Shown piece after piece: positions 24,554 through 33,332 of a stretch of 64,000 bases of DNA (its first letter is position 1; each line of letters opens with the position of its first letter). The position numbers and the translations under genes are program-made. The stretch comes from Bacteroidia bacterium (GTDB lineage: Bacteria; Bacteroidota; Bacteroidia; Cytophagales; Cyclobacteriaceae), in NCBI GenBank assembly GCA_030432655.1, contig JAUILA010000008.1:1-64000 (forward strand), given 5' to 3'. Under the pieces are notes generated by a model. That model was not told the origin of the DNA, did not search any database, and worked only from the letters and a program-made list of their open reading frames with translations.

Positions 24554-24793
24554 TTAAGAATTGCAGACTGTGATTCTATTACAATTGCTGCACCACCAAT
24601 ATTCTTTTTCATCATCTTTTAACCGACTTTCAGATTTACAGCCACAGCTGCTACAAAGCCGCTCCTGACTTTCATCTTCATACGCTCCATAACCACAGTT
24701 ATTGCAGCCCCAATAGGTCAACAAAGACACTTCTTCATCAATACTCCAGGTGAATGAACCATTTTTACATATGGGACAAATTTGTGTTGACAT
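24554..24793 (-). CDS. Small multi-zinc-ribbon protein, 79 aa
   Basis: The start at 24793 (MSTQICPICKNG) avoids an overlap with the upstream gene that the longer frame would need. Four CxxC pairs (CPIC, CNNC, CSSC, CSNC) spaced along 79 residues suggest two zinc ribbons. Such proteins bind nucleic acid or act as structural partners; nothing here tells which. It belongs to the leftward orphan series. Confidence 0.6.
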   Translation of the reverse strand: MSTQICPICKNGSFTWSIDEEVSLLTYWGCNNCGYGAYEDESQERLCSSCGCKSESRLKDDEKEYWWCSNCNRITVCNS

Positions 24794-24803
24794 ATTCGTA
24801 AAG

Positions 24804-25220
24804 TCACCTTGCTTCTGGAACCTTAGAAAGCTTAAATTCACCAAAAATGTCCGTTATATCATATTCCTCCTGTAGTCCTACCTGATTTTCCCCGGTTAAG
24901 ATTTCCCACGAACCAATGAATGCCCTTTCTCTCAAACTATAAGTTCCGGTATATTGAATATCATCTGAGGGCATCTCTTTGTCCAAATAGGTATTTCCAT
25001 TTTCATCCTCAAAATAGAATCCTTCATACCGTTTTATAAAGCTTAAAACGCCATCTTCAAAAAATCCTGAAATGGTAAATCTGAGTTCGTCAGATGTTAA
25101 ATCGCAGCCGACCCCTTGAATGCCTCCTTCGTCTTCTGAAATTGTCAATTCAAATCCTTCAATTAATGCACTTTCATTTCCGTACGAAAAATACCCCTTC
25201 CAAGATCCACTTAAATCCAT
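24804..25220 (-). CDS. Hypothetical lipocalin-like soluble protein, 138 aa
   Basis: MDLSGSWKGYFSYG opens like a lipocalin-like domain (G-x-W-x-G), followed by alternating polar/hydrophobic strands with a second G-T-Y and G-S-W-E motif (TYSLRERAFIGSWEI). It has no signal peptide. Its start overlaps the stop of the upstream gene by one base (TAATG), so it is translationally coupled to it. Function is unknown. Confidence 0.6.
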   Translation of the reverse strand: MDLSGSWKGYFSYGNESALIEGFELTISEDEGGIQGVGCDLTSDELRFTISGFFEDGVLSFIKRYEGFYFEDENGNTYLDKEMPSDDIQYTGTYSLRERAFIGSWEILTGENQVGLQEEYDITDIFGEFKLSKVPEAR

Positions 25221-25759
25221 TATTCAGATTGTAACCTTAAAAAATAAGACCTTATCCTTTCAATCTCGTCTTCGTATTCATAAAGACTACACACCGGCTC
25301 AGAGAAAACAGGATCCCCGTTTCGATTAATCACTCCTTGATCATAATTATAGTCAAATACATAATATTCCCAGTAAAATACCTGATCCGGGTTGGTGTAG
25401 TCGAGGGAACTTCCATCATCACTCCTTCTGTAATTCTTTTCTGTTTCTTCTATTTTCATGAGGAGATCATCATTAAAATAAAAAGACGTGGTTAAAGAGC
25501 CCCAAGACAATCCAATTTCCCGTGTGATTTTCTGAATATTTTTCCCATCGTGCAGAACTATTACTTCACCGCCGTTGTCCGTTACCTGCTGATAGATTTC
25601 ATTGGCAGTGAATGTTGTTTTTGAAAGCTCTGAGGATCTGTCAATTGATTCGGTAAGTTGATCAATTACTTCAACGGATTCGATTTGACCGTAGAGATAT
25701 GAAGGGGTCGATAATCCACAAGCGAGCAAGATAAATACTAAAACAATAGTTAATCGCAT
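25220..25759 (-). CDS. Hypothetical secreted protein, 179 aa
   Basis: A signal peptide (residues 1 to about 24, ending YGQ) is followed by a polar domain containing a small antiparallel-sheet-like stretch and several aromatic pairs (YWEYYVFDYNYD). Only two cysteines lie in the mature part or signal. No family is recognised. It is coupled to the downstream gene through TAATG. Confidence 0.55.
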   Translation of the reverse strand: MRLTIVLVFILLACGLSTPSYLYGQIESVEVIDQLTESIDRSSELSKTTFTANEIYQQVTDNGGEVIVLHDGKNIQKITREIGLSWGSLTTSFYFNDDLLMKIEETEKNYRRSDDGSSLDYTNPDQVFYWEYYVFDYNYDQGVINRNGDPVFSEPVCSLYEYEDEIERIRSYFLRLQSE

Positions 25760-25768
25760 GCCATCTTA

Positions 25769-26164
25769 TCACTTTGATCCTATATAAGTAATTTCAATTG
25801 TACCTGCATACTGCATCAAATGCCCAGTGCTTTTATTTACTATACCTTCTACTTCAACATACCGGCCGTCTAATGCTTCTAGAATTTTATCACTGTTTGA
25901 CTGGATCGTACTATCTGATACCATTGTACTATGAAAATCGACCCATAATGCATTTTTCTTTTTGGAATCAAAATTCATATAAATAGCCACATCTTCAAAT
26001 CTGTAATGAAAAATACCATTAAGCTTAACCTCCTCATCAGACAAAGTTTCCAAATCATTGATATCCAGCACCTCAGTCGGCTGATTTGGATTTCTTTGGC
26101 CAAGTTCTACATCTAAAGAATTACATGAAGAAAGGACAATTACAAATAGCAATACTATTCTCAT
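25769..26164 (-). CDS. Hypothetical lipoprotein, 131 aa
   Basis: The start at 26164 (MRIVLLFVIVLSSCNS) gives a lipoprotein signal with lipobox LSSC (Cys about residue 14). The mature part is about 115 residues and resembles small OB-like exported domains (GRYVEVEGIVNKSTGHLMQYAGTIEI in the last 30 residues looks like the tRNA_anti/OB pattern common in Bacteroidota exported proteins). It heads the leftward series 26164-22737. Confidence 0.6.
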   Translation of the reverse strand: MRIVLLFVIVLSSCNSLDVELGQRNPNQPTEVLDINDLETLSDEEVKLNGIFHYRFEDVAIYMNFDSKKKNALWVDFHSTMVSDSTIQSNSDKILEALDGRYVEVEGIVNKSTGHLMQYAGTIEITYIGSK

Positions 26165-26280
26165 ATGAAATAAATATCTACCCCTCATCCAGCATTAGCA
26201 AAAGCAAAAATCCGCCTCGATTCTAACCGGATTCAAAGAATATTAATTGATTAATGTCCGGAATATACTGATTTTATTTT

Positions 26281-28401
26281 TCATTCATCCTTCATTATGA
26301 TCGCCAGGCTCATTCTGATTTCGCCATAGCTTACGGTTTCTTCCAGCTGTTCGTAAATGGGTTTAACTTCGTGAGGACGGTCTAATTCATCAAAAGCAAC
26401 ACGCACCTTTTCAATGACTCCCCGTTCTACTAATTTCTGCAATTCAACAGGCTTACCTTCTGCATATAATTGGGCTAAATGCGAATTAATCGTGGTGACC
26501 TGGAGGTTACGTTTATTGGCAATCTCTTCGGGTGAAAAACCTTCCTGATACAGCACAAAAGTGATTTCAGTGGTGGGTATTTTTTTGGGCTTGTCCACCG
26601 ATTTATACTTCTGAATCACCTCCATGAATTTCGTGCCGTATTTTTCCATTTTATGCAAGCCAACACCTGGAATATCTAAAAACGCATTTTCTGTCACGGG
26701 CATCGCGCTTGCCATGGCATTTAATGATTTATCGTTAAATATAATGTAGGCTGGTACATTGGCTTCACGCGCTAAGGAATTCCTTAATTTCTTTAATTCA
26801 GTGAGTAAGTGAGTGTTCAGCTCAGATTCATCCACTGTGGGTGATGCCTTGATCTTTTGTCTGCTTTTCTCTTTGTTGCTCACAGGTGAAGTCAATCTGA
26901 TCGTCCTTTCGCCTTTCAGAACTTCCCACCCCAATGAGGTTATTTTCAGCGCCGAACCTTCGCTATACATGATTTCAACCAATCCCTGGTTGGCCAATTG
27001 AATAATGTAATCGCGCCAATCAGTAAAGCTTACGTCCTGGCCCGCGCCATAGGTTTTAAGGTTATGATGTCCTGCTGCATGAACTTCGGCATTGTGAGAA
27101 CCCCGCAGTACGTTTATAAGCATGAAGATCCCTTCTTTTTCATTCATCCGCGCGATACCGGACAGCGCCTTTTGCGCCAGTACGGTCCCATCGAAATACT
27201 CAGGCGGATTTAAACAAACATCACAATTGCCACAATCATCGGTCAGATGCTCACCGAAATAGGATAGCAATATTCTTCTTCTGCACGATTTAGCCTCGGC
27301 AAATTGCAGCATGCGTTTGAGCTTCTCTTTTTGCATTTCAGTGTTCGCACCCTGGTCGGCAAACTGGCTGTAGAGCATAAAATCACGCATGTTGTAATAT
27401 AATCGCGTTTCTGAAGGCAAACCATCACGGCCCGCCCTGCCTATTTCCTGGTAATACCCTTCTAGGTTTTTAGGCAAATTGTAATGAATCACCCAGCGAA
27501 CGTTCGATTTATCGATACCCATGCCAAAGGCAATGGTTGCCACAATGATTTTGGTACTGTCTGTGATAAATTCGTTTTGCACCCGTTCTCGTTCCTCAGC
27601 ATCCAATCCTGCATGGTAAAATGCCACCGAATGACCTGCCGATTCCAGGTAACTGGCAACCTCTTCGGTACTCTTTCTGCTCAGGCAATAAATGATTCCG
27701 CTTTCATTTACATTGCGTACCACGAAACGCCTGATTTCTTCAAGTTTTTGCTTTTTGGGCACTTGTCCCCGGACTTCAATGCTGAGGTTTTGCCGGTCAA
27801 AAGAAGAAATGAACAGCTTCGATTCCTTCAGCCCCAATTGTTCCACAATGTCTGTCCTGGCTGATTTGTCTGCTGTGGCCGTTAGAGCCATGAACGGCAC
27901 CCCGGATAAAGAATTCCTTAGAATTTTGAGCTGGGTATACTCGGGCCTGAAATCGTGGCCCCACATGCTTACACAATGGGCTTCGTCTATGGCCACAAAT
28001 TTGATATTCAGCGAATTTAACCATGTGTTGCTTACTGATATCAATTTCTCAGGTGAAAGATACAGCAGCTGAATTTCGCCATTCGTGGCGCGGTTAATCA
28101 CATTTACTTCTTCCTCAGCAGAAATACTACTATTAAAATAGTCCGCCTTTACACCATTGGCGCGCAGTGCCTGGACCTGGTCTTTCATTAACGATATGAG
28201 CGGAGAAACTACGATGGTAATGCCGTCGAAAATCAACGCCGGAATCTGAAAACACATCGATTTACCACCCCCTGTTGGCATGAGCACAAGGCTGTCTTTT
28301 CCGGCTAACGTACGGTCAATGATTTCCTCTTGTAACGGTCGAAAATCATCATACCCGAAAATTTGCTTTAATACTGTCCGCGGATTGATTTCCATGATCA
28401 A
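26281..28401 (-). CDS. recQ: ATP-dependent DNA helicase RecQ, 706 aa
   Basis: A 3'-5' DNA helicase acting in recombination and fork repair. Helicase motifs: Walker A MPTGGGKSMCF (about residues 38-48), DEAH box AIDEAHCVSMWGHDFRP (about 137-152), motif VI HYNLPKNLEGYYQEIGRAGRDG. The zinc-binding RQC module has Cys in CRRRILLSYFGE and CGNCDVC (about 374-400), then a winged helix, an HRDC domain (about 525-600) and a C-terminal HTH extension typical of Bacteroidota RecQ. It is a full-length core gene and marks the return to ordinary chromosome after the accessory region. Confidence 0.95.
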   Translation of the reverse strand: MIMEINPRTVLKQIFGYDDFRPLQEEIIDRTLAGKDSLVLMPTGGGKSMCFQIPALIFDGITIVVSPLISLMKDQVQALRANGVKADYFNSSISAEEEVNVINRATNGEIQLLYLSPEKLISVSNTWLNSLNIKFVAIDEAHCVSMWGHDFRPEYTQLKILRNSLSGVPFMALTATADKSARTDIVEQLGLKESKLFISSFDRQNLSIEVRGQVPKKQKLEEIRRFVVRNVNESGIIYCLSRKSTEEVASYLESAGHSVAFYHAGLDAEERERVQNEFITDSTKIIVATIAFGMGIDKSNVRWVIHYNLPKNLEGYYQEIGRAGRDGLPSETRLYYNMRDFMLYSQFADQGANTEMQKEKLKRMLQFAEAKSCRRRILLSYFGEHLTDDCGNCDVCLNPPEYFDGTVLAQKALSGIARMNEKEGIFMLINVLRGSHNAEVHAAGHHNLKTYGAGQDVSFTDWRDYIIQLANQGLVEIMYSEGSALKITSLGWEVLKGERTIRLTSPVSNKEKSRQKIKASPTVDESELNTHLLTELKKLRNSLAREANVPAYIIFNDKSLNAMASAMPVTENAFLDIPGVGLHKMEKYGTKFMEVIQKYKSVDKPKKIPTTEITFVLYQEGFSPEEIANKRNLQVTTINSHLAQLYAEGKPVELQKLVERGVIEKVRVAFDELDRPHEVKPIYEQLEETVSYGEIRMSLAIIMKDE

Positions 28402-28636
28402 TTTTGGTCAAATAATAAGGAATTTAATGGCTTACATGTAAAGGTGGTGGAGCGAATTTGAAACCATGCACATAAATTTAAAATTGTAATCGGACATCCA
28501 GGCTATAAACTGATAGAGAAGTGGATCAGCTATGGTGCAAATCACAGCCAGCAACCGCCGGATTTGGATTAATTTGATGACAAATTACCTGCGTTTTATT
28601 AGGAGCTGATGCGAGCATGCCTATCTTTAATCTGTC

Positions 28637-30829
28637 GTGAGAAGAATATTTCGTATCAGGCTTGGTGATTCGTCGGGCGGACTGGGCACTTTTGAAGGGG
28701 TGTTCACGCCCTCTATCCTGACTATCCTGGGTGTGATCATGTACCTCCGATTTGGCTGGGTGGTTGGTAATGTAGGACTTATCGGGACGCTCATTATCGT
28801 TACCCTGTCGACGAGCATCACCTTTCTGACGGCACTGTCGATTGCCGCAATTGCCACCAATCAGAACGTTAAAACCGGCGGTGCTTACTACATGATAAGC
28901 CGTTCGCTCGGCATTGAGTCCGGCGGGGCAGTGGGGATCCCGTTGTATATAGCGCAGGCATTATCTGTGGCACTCTACACCATAGGTTTTGCGGAAAGTA
29001 TCGCCATTGTTTTTCCTCAGGTCAACCAGGTGGTGGTAGGACTTATTGTTACCCTCTTTGTAGGAGCCCTGGCCTTGATGTCAGCACGGATTGCTCTTCG
29101 ATCGCAGTTTTTCATCCTGGCCGCCATATCACTCTCATTGATATCACTCATATTCGGGGAGCCATTGGAGAATACAACCGTTGAAATGTGGGGGGCCAAA
29201 CCAGCCAATTCAGAGAATTTCTGGACTGTTTTCGCTGTATTCTTCCCTGCGGTAACGGGCATTATGGCAGGAGTGAACATGTCGGGCGACTTGAAAGATT
29301 CGAGTAAATCAATACCAAAGGGGACGTTTATGGCAGTAGGTATTGGCTATTTGATTTATATGGTGATGCCGGTGATCCTGGCCAGTCGGGCAGATGCACT
29401 GACGCTGATTGAAGATCCGCTTATCATGCGAAAAATCGCCTTCTGGGGAGATGCCATTTTGCTTGGCATCTGGGGCGCCACACTCTCCAGTGCAGTGGGA
29501 AGTATACTCGGAGCGCCGCGAATATTGCAGGCCCTGGCCAGGGACCAGGTACTTCCGCGGCCATTACGATGGCTGGGCCGGGGTACAGGGAAGGATGATA
29601 ATCCGCGAATTGGTACATTATGCACGCTGATTGTGGCCCTTGTAGCTGTCTACATTGGAGATCTTAACATGATTGCCCCCGTATTGTCCATGTTCTTCTT
29701 AGCTACTTATGGCGTATTGAACATATCTGCCGCTATCGAACGGTTTCTGTCCAGTCCTTCATTTCGACCCACATTTCATGTACACTGGTTATTTTCGCTG
29801 GCAGGTGCCATTGGATGTGTGGCCGTCATGTTCCTCATTAACGCCACCGCCACTGTTGTGGCTGTTCTCTTCCTGGCCGGTGTTTTCCTTTGGCTTCAGC
29901 GCCGGCAGCTTCAAACCACCTGGGGAGACGTCCGCGAAGGGATCTGGCTGACGATGATCCGGGCGGGTTTATTGCAGGTTCGCGGAAATGTGGATCCAAA
30001 AAACTGGCGTCCGCATATCATGGTACTTTCCGGAGCCCCGACCAAGCGATGGCATCTGATTGCCTTTACCAATGAAATTATCCAAAACCGTGGGCTGATG
30101 TCAGTTGCTACGATTGTGCCTGAATCAAATATGTCTCCGCGAAGAGTCCTGGCAATGGAAGATAATATACGCGACTATTTACTGAACCGTGGAATTCCCT
30201 GCCTGGTCAGGGTGGTAGCTGCCCCTGACCCATTTGCGGGCTCAATGCGTCTTGTAGAGAGCTACGGCCTGGGAGCCCTTGTTCCAAATACTATTTTACT
30301 AGGTGATTCAGAGGAGAATGCGCATCACGAACCCTTCTGTCACATGGTGTCTCATTTTTTTGAAAGACAGCGAAATGTACTTATCCTTCGCGGACTGGAT
30401 GCAGGGGGCTTTGATAAAATGAAGCGAATTGATGTATGGTGGGGCGGACTTCGAAGGAACGGGGCATTGATGATCATCATTGCCCATTTACTACAGGGCA
30501 GCATCGAATGGAGTAATGCCGAGATCCAGCTGAACATGGTAGTTAAGTCCCAAAAAGCGGCGGTTGAAGCAAGAAAGAATATTCAGGAGCTCATCGACAA
30601 ACTACGGATCAAATGCAGTATTAACCTGATCGTTCAGAATGAACAGACCTTCTATGAAATCCTTCCAAAAGCGTCCTGGGCGGCAGACCTTGTCATCATG
30701 GGCCTTGCTGAACCACGGGAAGATTTTCCTGCCTATTATGCTGATTTTAAGCAACAAACCAACGAATTGCCCGTCACCCTGTTTGTCCTGGCAGCCCAGG
30801 ATATCAAATTTGATGAAATCCTGATATAA
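28637..30829 (+). CDS. Cation-chloride cotransporter-like permease (APC superfamily), 730 aa
   Basis: About 12 membrane helices (residues 20-445) precede a C-terminal soluble domain (about 470-730). The opening GTFEGVFTPSILTILGVIMYLRFGWVVG is the SLC12/CCC signature, and KTGGAYYMISRSLG belongs to helix 2-3. The C-terminal domain, with MVLSGAPTKRWHLIAFTNEI, resembles the CCC/USP-like tail. It probably moves ions or amino acids across the inner membrane; the bacterial substrates are largely unknown. The start is GTG at 28637; a stop lies in frame three codons upstream, and no clear ribosome site is seen. The gap 28402-28636 shows nothing else. Confidence 0.85.
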   Translation: MRRIFRIRLGDSSGGLGTFEGVFTPSILTILGVIMYLRFGWVVGNVGLIGTLIIVTLSTSITFLTALSIAAIATNQNVKTGGAYYMISRSLGIESGGAVGIPLYIAQALSVALYTIGFAESIAIVFPQVNQVVVGLIVTLFVGALALMSARIALRSQFFILAAISLSLISLIFGEPLENTTVEMWGAKPANSENFWTVFAVFFPAVTGIMAGVNMSGDLKDSSKSIPKGTFMAVGIGYLIYMVMPVILASRADALTLIEDPLIMRKIAFWGDAILLGIWGATLSSAVGSILGAPRILQALARDQVLPRPLRWLGRGTGKDDNPRIGTLCTLIVALVAVYIGDLNMIAPVLSMFFLATYGVLNISAAIERFLSSPSFRPTFHVHWLFSLAGAIGCVAVMFLINATATVVAVLFLAGVFLWLQRRQLQTTWGDVREGIWLTMIRAGLLQVRGNVDPKNWRPHIMVLSGAPTKRWHLIAFTNEIIQNRGLMSVATIVPESNMSPRRVLAMEDNIRDYLLNRGIPCLVRVVAAPDPFAGSMRLVESYGLGALVPNTILLGDSEENAHHEPFCHMVSHFFERQRNVLILRGLDAGGFDKMKRIDVWWGGLRRNGALMIIIAHLLQGSIEWSNAEIQLNMVVKSQKAAVEARKNIQELIDKLRIKCSINLIVQNEQTFYEILPKASWAADLVIMGLAEPREDFPAYYADFKQQTNELPVTLFVLAAQDIKFDEILI

Positions 30830-30872
30830 AAAGGAATCCAAATTAATGACACCCGCAAATTACCTGTCACCA

Positions 30873-32303
30873 TCATTCATCAATTTTTGACGCTTTAAAT
30901 CCGTAAAAGCTGAATCCGGTTACCTCATCTGCATCCCGGATAAATTCAAGCCAGGCCCCGCCATTTGTATTGAAAAAGGTACTGTCAGAGGAGGGGAGCA
31001 GAAAAATGGGCTCGGGAGCAAAAGGAGCCCGGTGTTCTAATCCATTTTCCCTGACTACCATTTCTACTTCTCCAAGATCCTGAATGTAATAGGTGCCGGC
31101 GAACTTGTGAAGCTCTTCATTCGAAAGTTCTTGATAAACTCTTTTTATTGGCTCAACACCAGGCAAACCATATTCTCTTGCAATACTCAGCTTAATCTCC
31201 TGGATGATACTCCCATTGTCCGAGTTGACCATAATCACCACCGCAACAGGCTTCTCCTTCCAGGCAATTAGCTCGGCTCTGAAGCCTTCATCAGCCCCGT
31301 TGTGTCCGAATGTATGTTCAGCCACGACAGGTCCGAGACCATAATCGTTCATTCCCGGAGTAAGCATGTCGTTAACGGTCTCTGCCTTTAATAAGCCATC
31401 CTGCTGAGATTGGTAAATCTGCTGAATTTCCTTCGCATACAGGACCAGTTGTGACGGTGTCGTCCATAATCCCGCCGCTGCCATTTCGGGATAAATTGGC
31501 CATTTTCCTTCCACTTCATCTCCATTCGCCCTGTAGCCTGTTGCACTTATTGAATGTAGCCCCGAGGGCAGCGGGTTTTCAAAAGTAGCGTTTGACATAC
31601 CAAGAGGCTCTAATACATTGGATTTCATAAGATCCGGAAATGATTTTCTTTCTAAATCCGTAATCATCAGCTGCATGATTGTATAACCCCCGCCGGAATA
31701 CTGCCAGCCTGCCCCGGGCGTCTGATAAACACGCACCGCTCCTGTGTTACCCTTACCGTCCAGTATTTCCGGCAGACTGGGTATGGTATCCCCTTTGTCA
31801 TATCCCGGAAACCCGTGAACGGTTAATCCTGCTGTGTGATTCAGGATTCTTCGGGTGGTAACTTTTTCCTCTGCTGTAAATTCATTTTCCGGTACTTTCC
31901 AGCTGGTGAGGTATTTATTTACATTAGAATCCAGACTTATGTTACCTTCTTCCGCGAGCTGATGAGCCCTTAACGCAGCAACCGGCTTACTAATGGATCC
32001 TGCCAGAAACAATGTCTCCGCAGTTACCTTGCGATTTTCCGAACTGTCAGCCATCCCATATGCTTTTGCCCATTCGAGCTCGCCGTCATTGATAACGGCT
32101 ATGCTAACCCCGGGAATACCCAATTCTCTCATTCGTGCTTCAATATTGAATGCAGGGATGCTGTCTCCCTGGATCTGGAGGGTAGGCTGAAGACCATTTT
32201 CTATTCTTGAAATTCGTTTAGCCAATACCTCCGCATCATTATCGGATGGAGAAGAACAACCAATCAGAATCAGGGGGAGCAAAAAACATGAAATAGTTTT
32301 CAT
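30873..32303 (-). CDS. Serine hydrolase, class C beta-lactamase-like lipoprotein, 476 aa
   Basis: A lipoprotein signal with lipobox LIGC (Cys about residue 16). The penicillin-binding fold shows the Ser/Lys motif SISK in FLAGSISKPVAAL (about 103-106), the Tyr motif YSG in WQYSGGGYTI (about 201-204) and HNG in TFGHNGADEGF (about 328-330). A C-terminal beta-barrel-like domain (about 385-476) follows, as in many Bacteroidota esterase/peptidase relatives. Activity as esterase, D-aminopeptidase or beta-lactamase cannot be told apart. It lies 8 bases downstream of the nitrilase gene and is probably cotranscribed with it. Confidence 0.88.
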   Translation of the reverse strand: MKTISCFLLPLILIGCSSPSDNDAEVLAKRISRIENGLQPTLQIQGDSIPAFNIEARMRELGIPGVSIAVINDGELEWAKAYGMADSSENRKVTAETLFLAGSISKPVAALRAHQLAEEGNISLDSNVNKYLTSWKVPENEFTAEEKVTTRRILNHTAGLTVHGFPGYDKGDTIPSLPEILDGKGNTGAVRVYQTPGAGWQYSGGGYTIMQLMITDLERKSFPDLMKSNVLEPLGMSNATFENPLPSGLHSISATGYRANGDEVEGKWPIYPEMAAAGLWTTPSQLVLYAKEIQQIYQSQQDGLLKAETVNDMLTPGMNDYGLGPVVAEHTFGHNGADEGFRAELIAWKEKPVAVVIMVNSDNGSIIQEIKLSIAREYGLPGVEPIKRVYQELSNEELHKFAGTYYIQDLGEVEMVVRENGLEHRAPFAPEPIFLLPSSDSTFFNTNGGAWLEFIRDADEVTGFSFYGFKASKIDE

Positions 32304-32311
32304 AGTGAGTG

Positions 32312-33259
32312 TTACTTCTTTTCAATTATTGACTGTCTTTCCGAATTTATTGACAGCTGTGTTATATCTGGTCTTGAGTAATGTCCCGCCGGATCAAAAT
32401 TCTGACGTTCCTCATAAATTTTAGGTAATTCCAATGTTGCTATAATTAATTTCTCCTCCCCGGTAACGGGAGAAACCAACCAGCTGCCATCCGGTGCGGC
32501 TATGCATGAGCCGCCATTAGCTAATGTTTCCGGCAATTTTTCTACGATAGAATCATAGTTCGGAATATTTCGGGGAATATGCGCACGATTCAACAATCCT
32601 GAGGCGGAGATAACATAGGACCTCGACTCCTTCGCAATAAACCGGGTTATGTCTGAAGTATTATGATCCGAACCAGGCCAGACCGCCACATGGACATTTT
32701 CACCCTGTGCATAAAGTGCTGCCCTGCTCAACGGCATCCAGTTCTCCCAGCAATTCAGTCCGCCAAGGGTGAAATTCCCCTGCTGATGAACGCGCAGTCC
32801 ATGTCCGTCCCCGGGTGCCCAGCAAAGCCTTTCCTCATAGGTCGGCTGCAGTTTTCGATGCACAGATTTAATCTCCCCGTTTTTGTTAATGTAGACGAGC
32901 GAACAATACAGGCTTTGACCCCCTCTGTCTGCCGGCCTTTCAACAATTCCCAAGTATATTGCCACAGATTTTTGTTTTGCGACATCACATATAGAATTTA
33001 AATCCCCGTTTTCAATGGAGACTGCATTGAGGCAATAATGTGCGTACCACTGTTTCTGAACGGAATCATTGAAAGAAGAACCATTGGTATGAGACAGCCA
33101 AAATGGATAGCCCGGCAAAATCGCCTCACCAAAAACAATCAGGTCAGGTTCATTTGCCGATTCAACTATACTTACAATTTTTTCAATTGTTCTATTCCTA
33201 TCCAGCCAAACAGGTTCGATCTGGGCAATTGCCACTTTGAGAATACGATCAGGTTCCAT
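32312..33259 (-). CDS. Nitrilase/carbon-nitrogen hydrolase, 315 aa
   Basis: Hydrolyses nitriles or amides to acids in the cytoplasm. The catalytic triad is visible: Glu in VFGEAILPGYP (about residue 45), Lys in HRKLQPTYEERLCWAPGDG (about 129) and Cys in GGLNCWENWMPL (about 163). The WAPGDG segment points to the true nitrilase branch (plant/bacterial nitrilases) rather than to amidases. The start at 33259 (MEPDRILKVAIAQ) fits the family; an in-frame ATG at 33286 adds nine residues. Neighbours do not indicate a substrate. Confidence 0.9.
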   Translation of the reverse strand: MEPDRILKVAIAQIEPVWLDRNRTIEKIVSIVESANEPDLIVFGEAILPGYPFWLSHTNGSSFNDSVQKQWYAHYCLNAVSIENGDLNSICDVAKQKSVAIYLGIVERPADRGGQSLYCSLVYINKNGEIKSVHRKLQPTYEERLCWAPGDGHGLRVHQQGNFTLGGLNCWENWMPLSRAALYAQGENVHVAVWPGSDHNTSDITRFIAKESRSYVISASGLLNRAHIPRNIPNYDSIVEKLPETLANGGSCIAAPDGSWLVSPVTGEEKLIIATLELPKIYEERQNFDPAGHYSRPDITQLSINSERQSIIEKK

Positions 33260-33332
33260 GAGGATTAATATACGTCCGGATTTCAAATTGTTCGTAGTTC
33301 CAGACCAAACAATGAACGGAAAATGGATTTAT

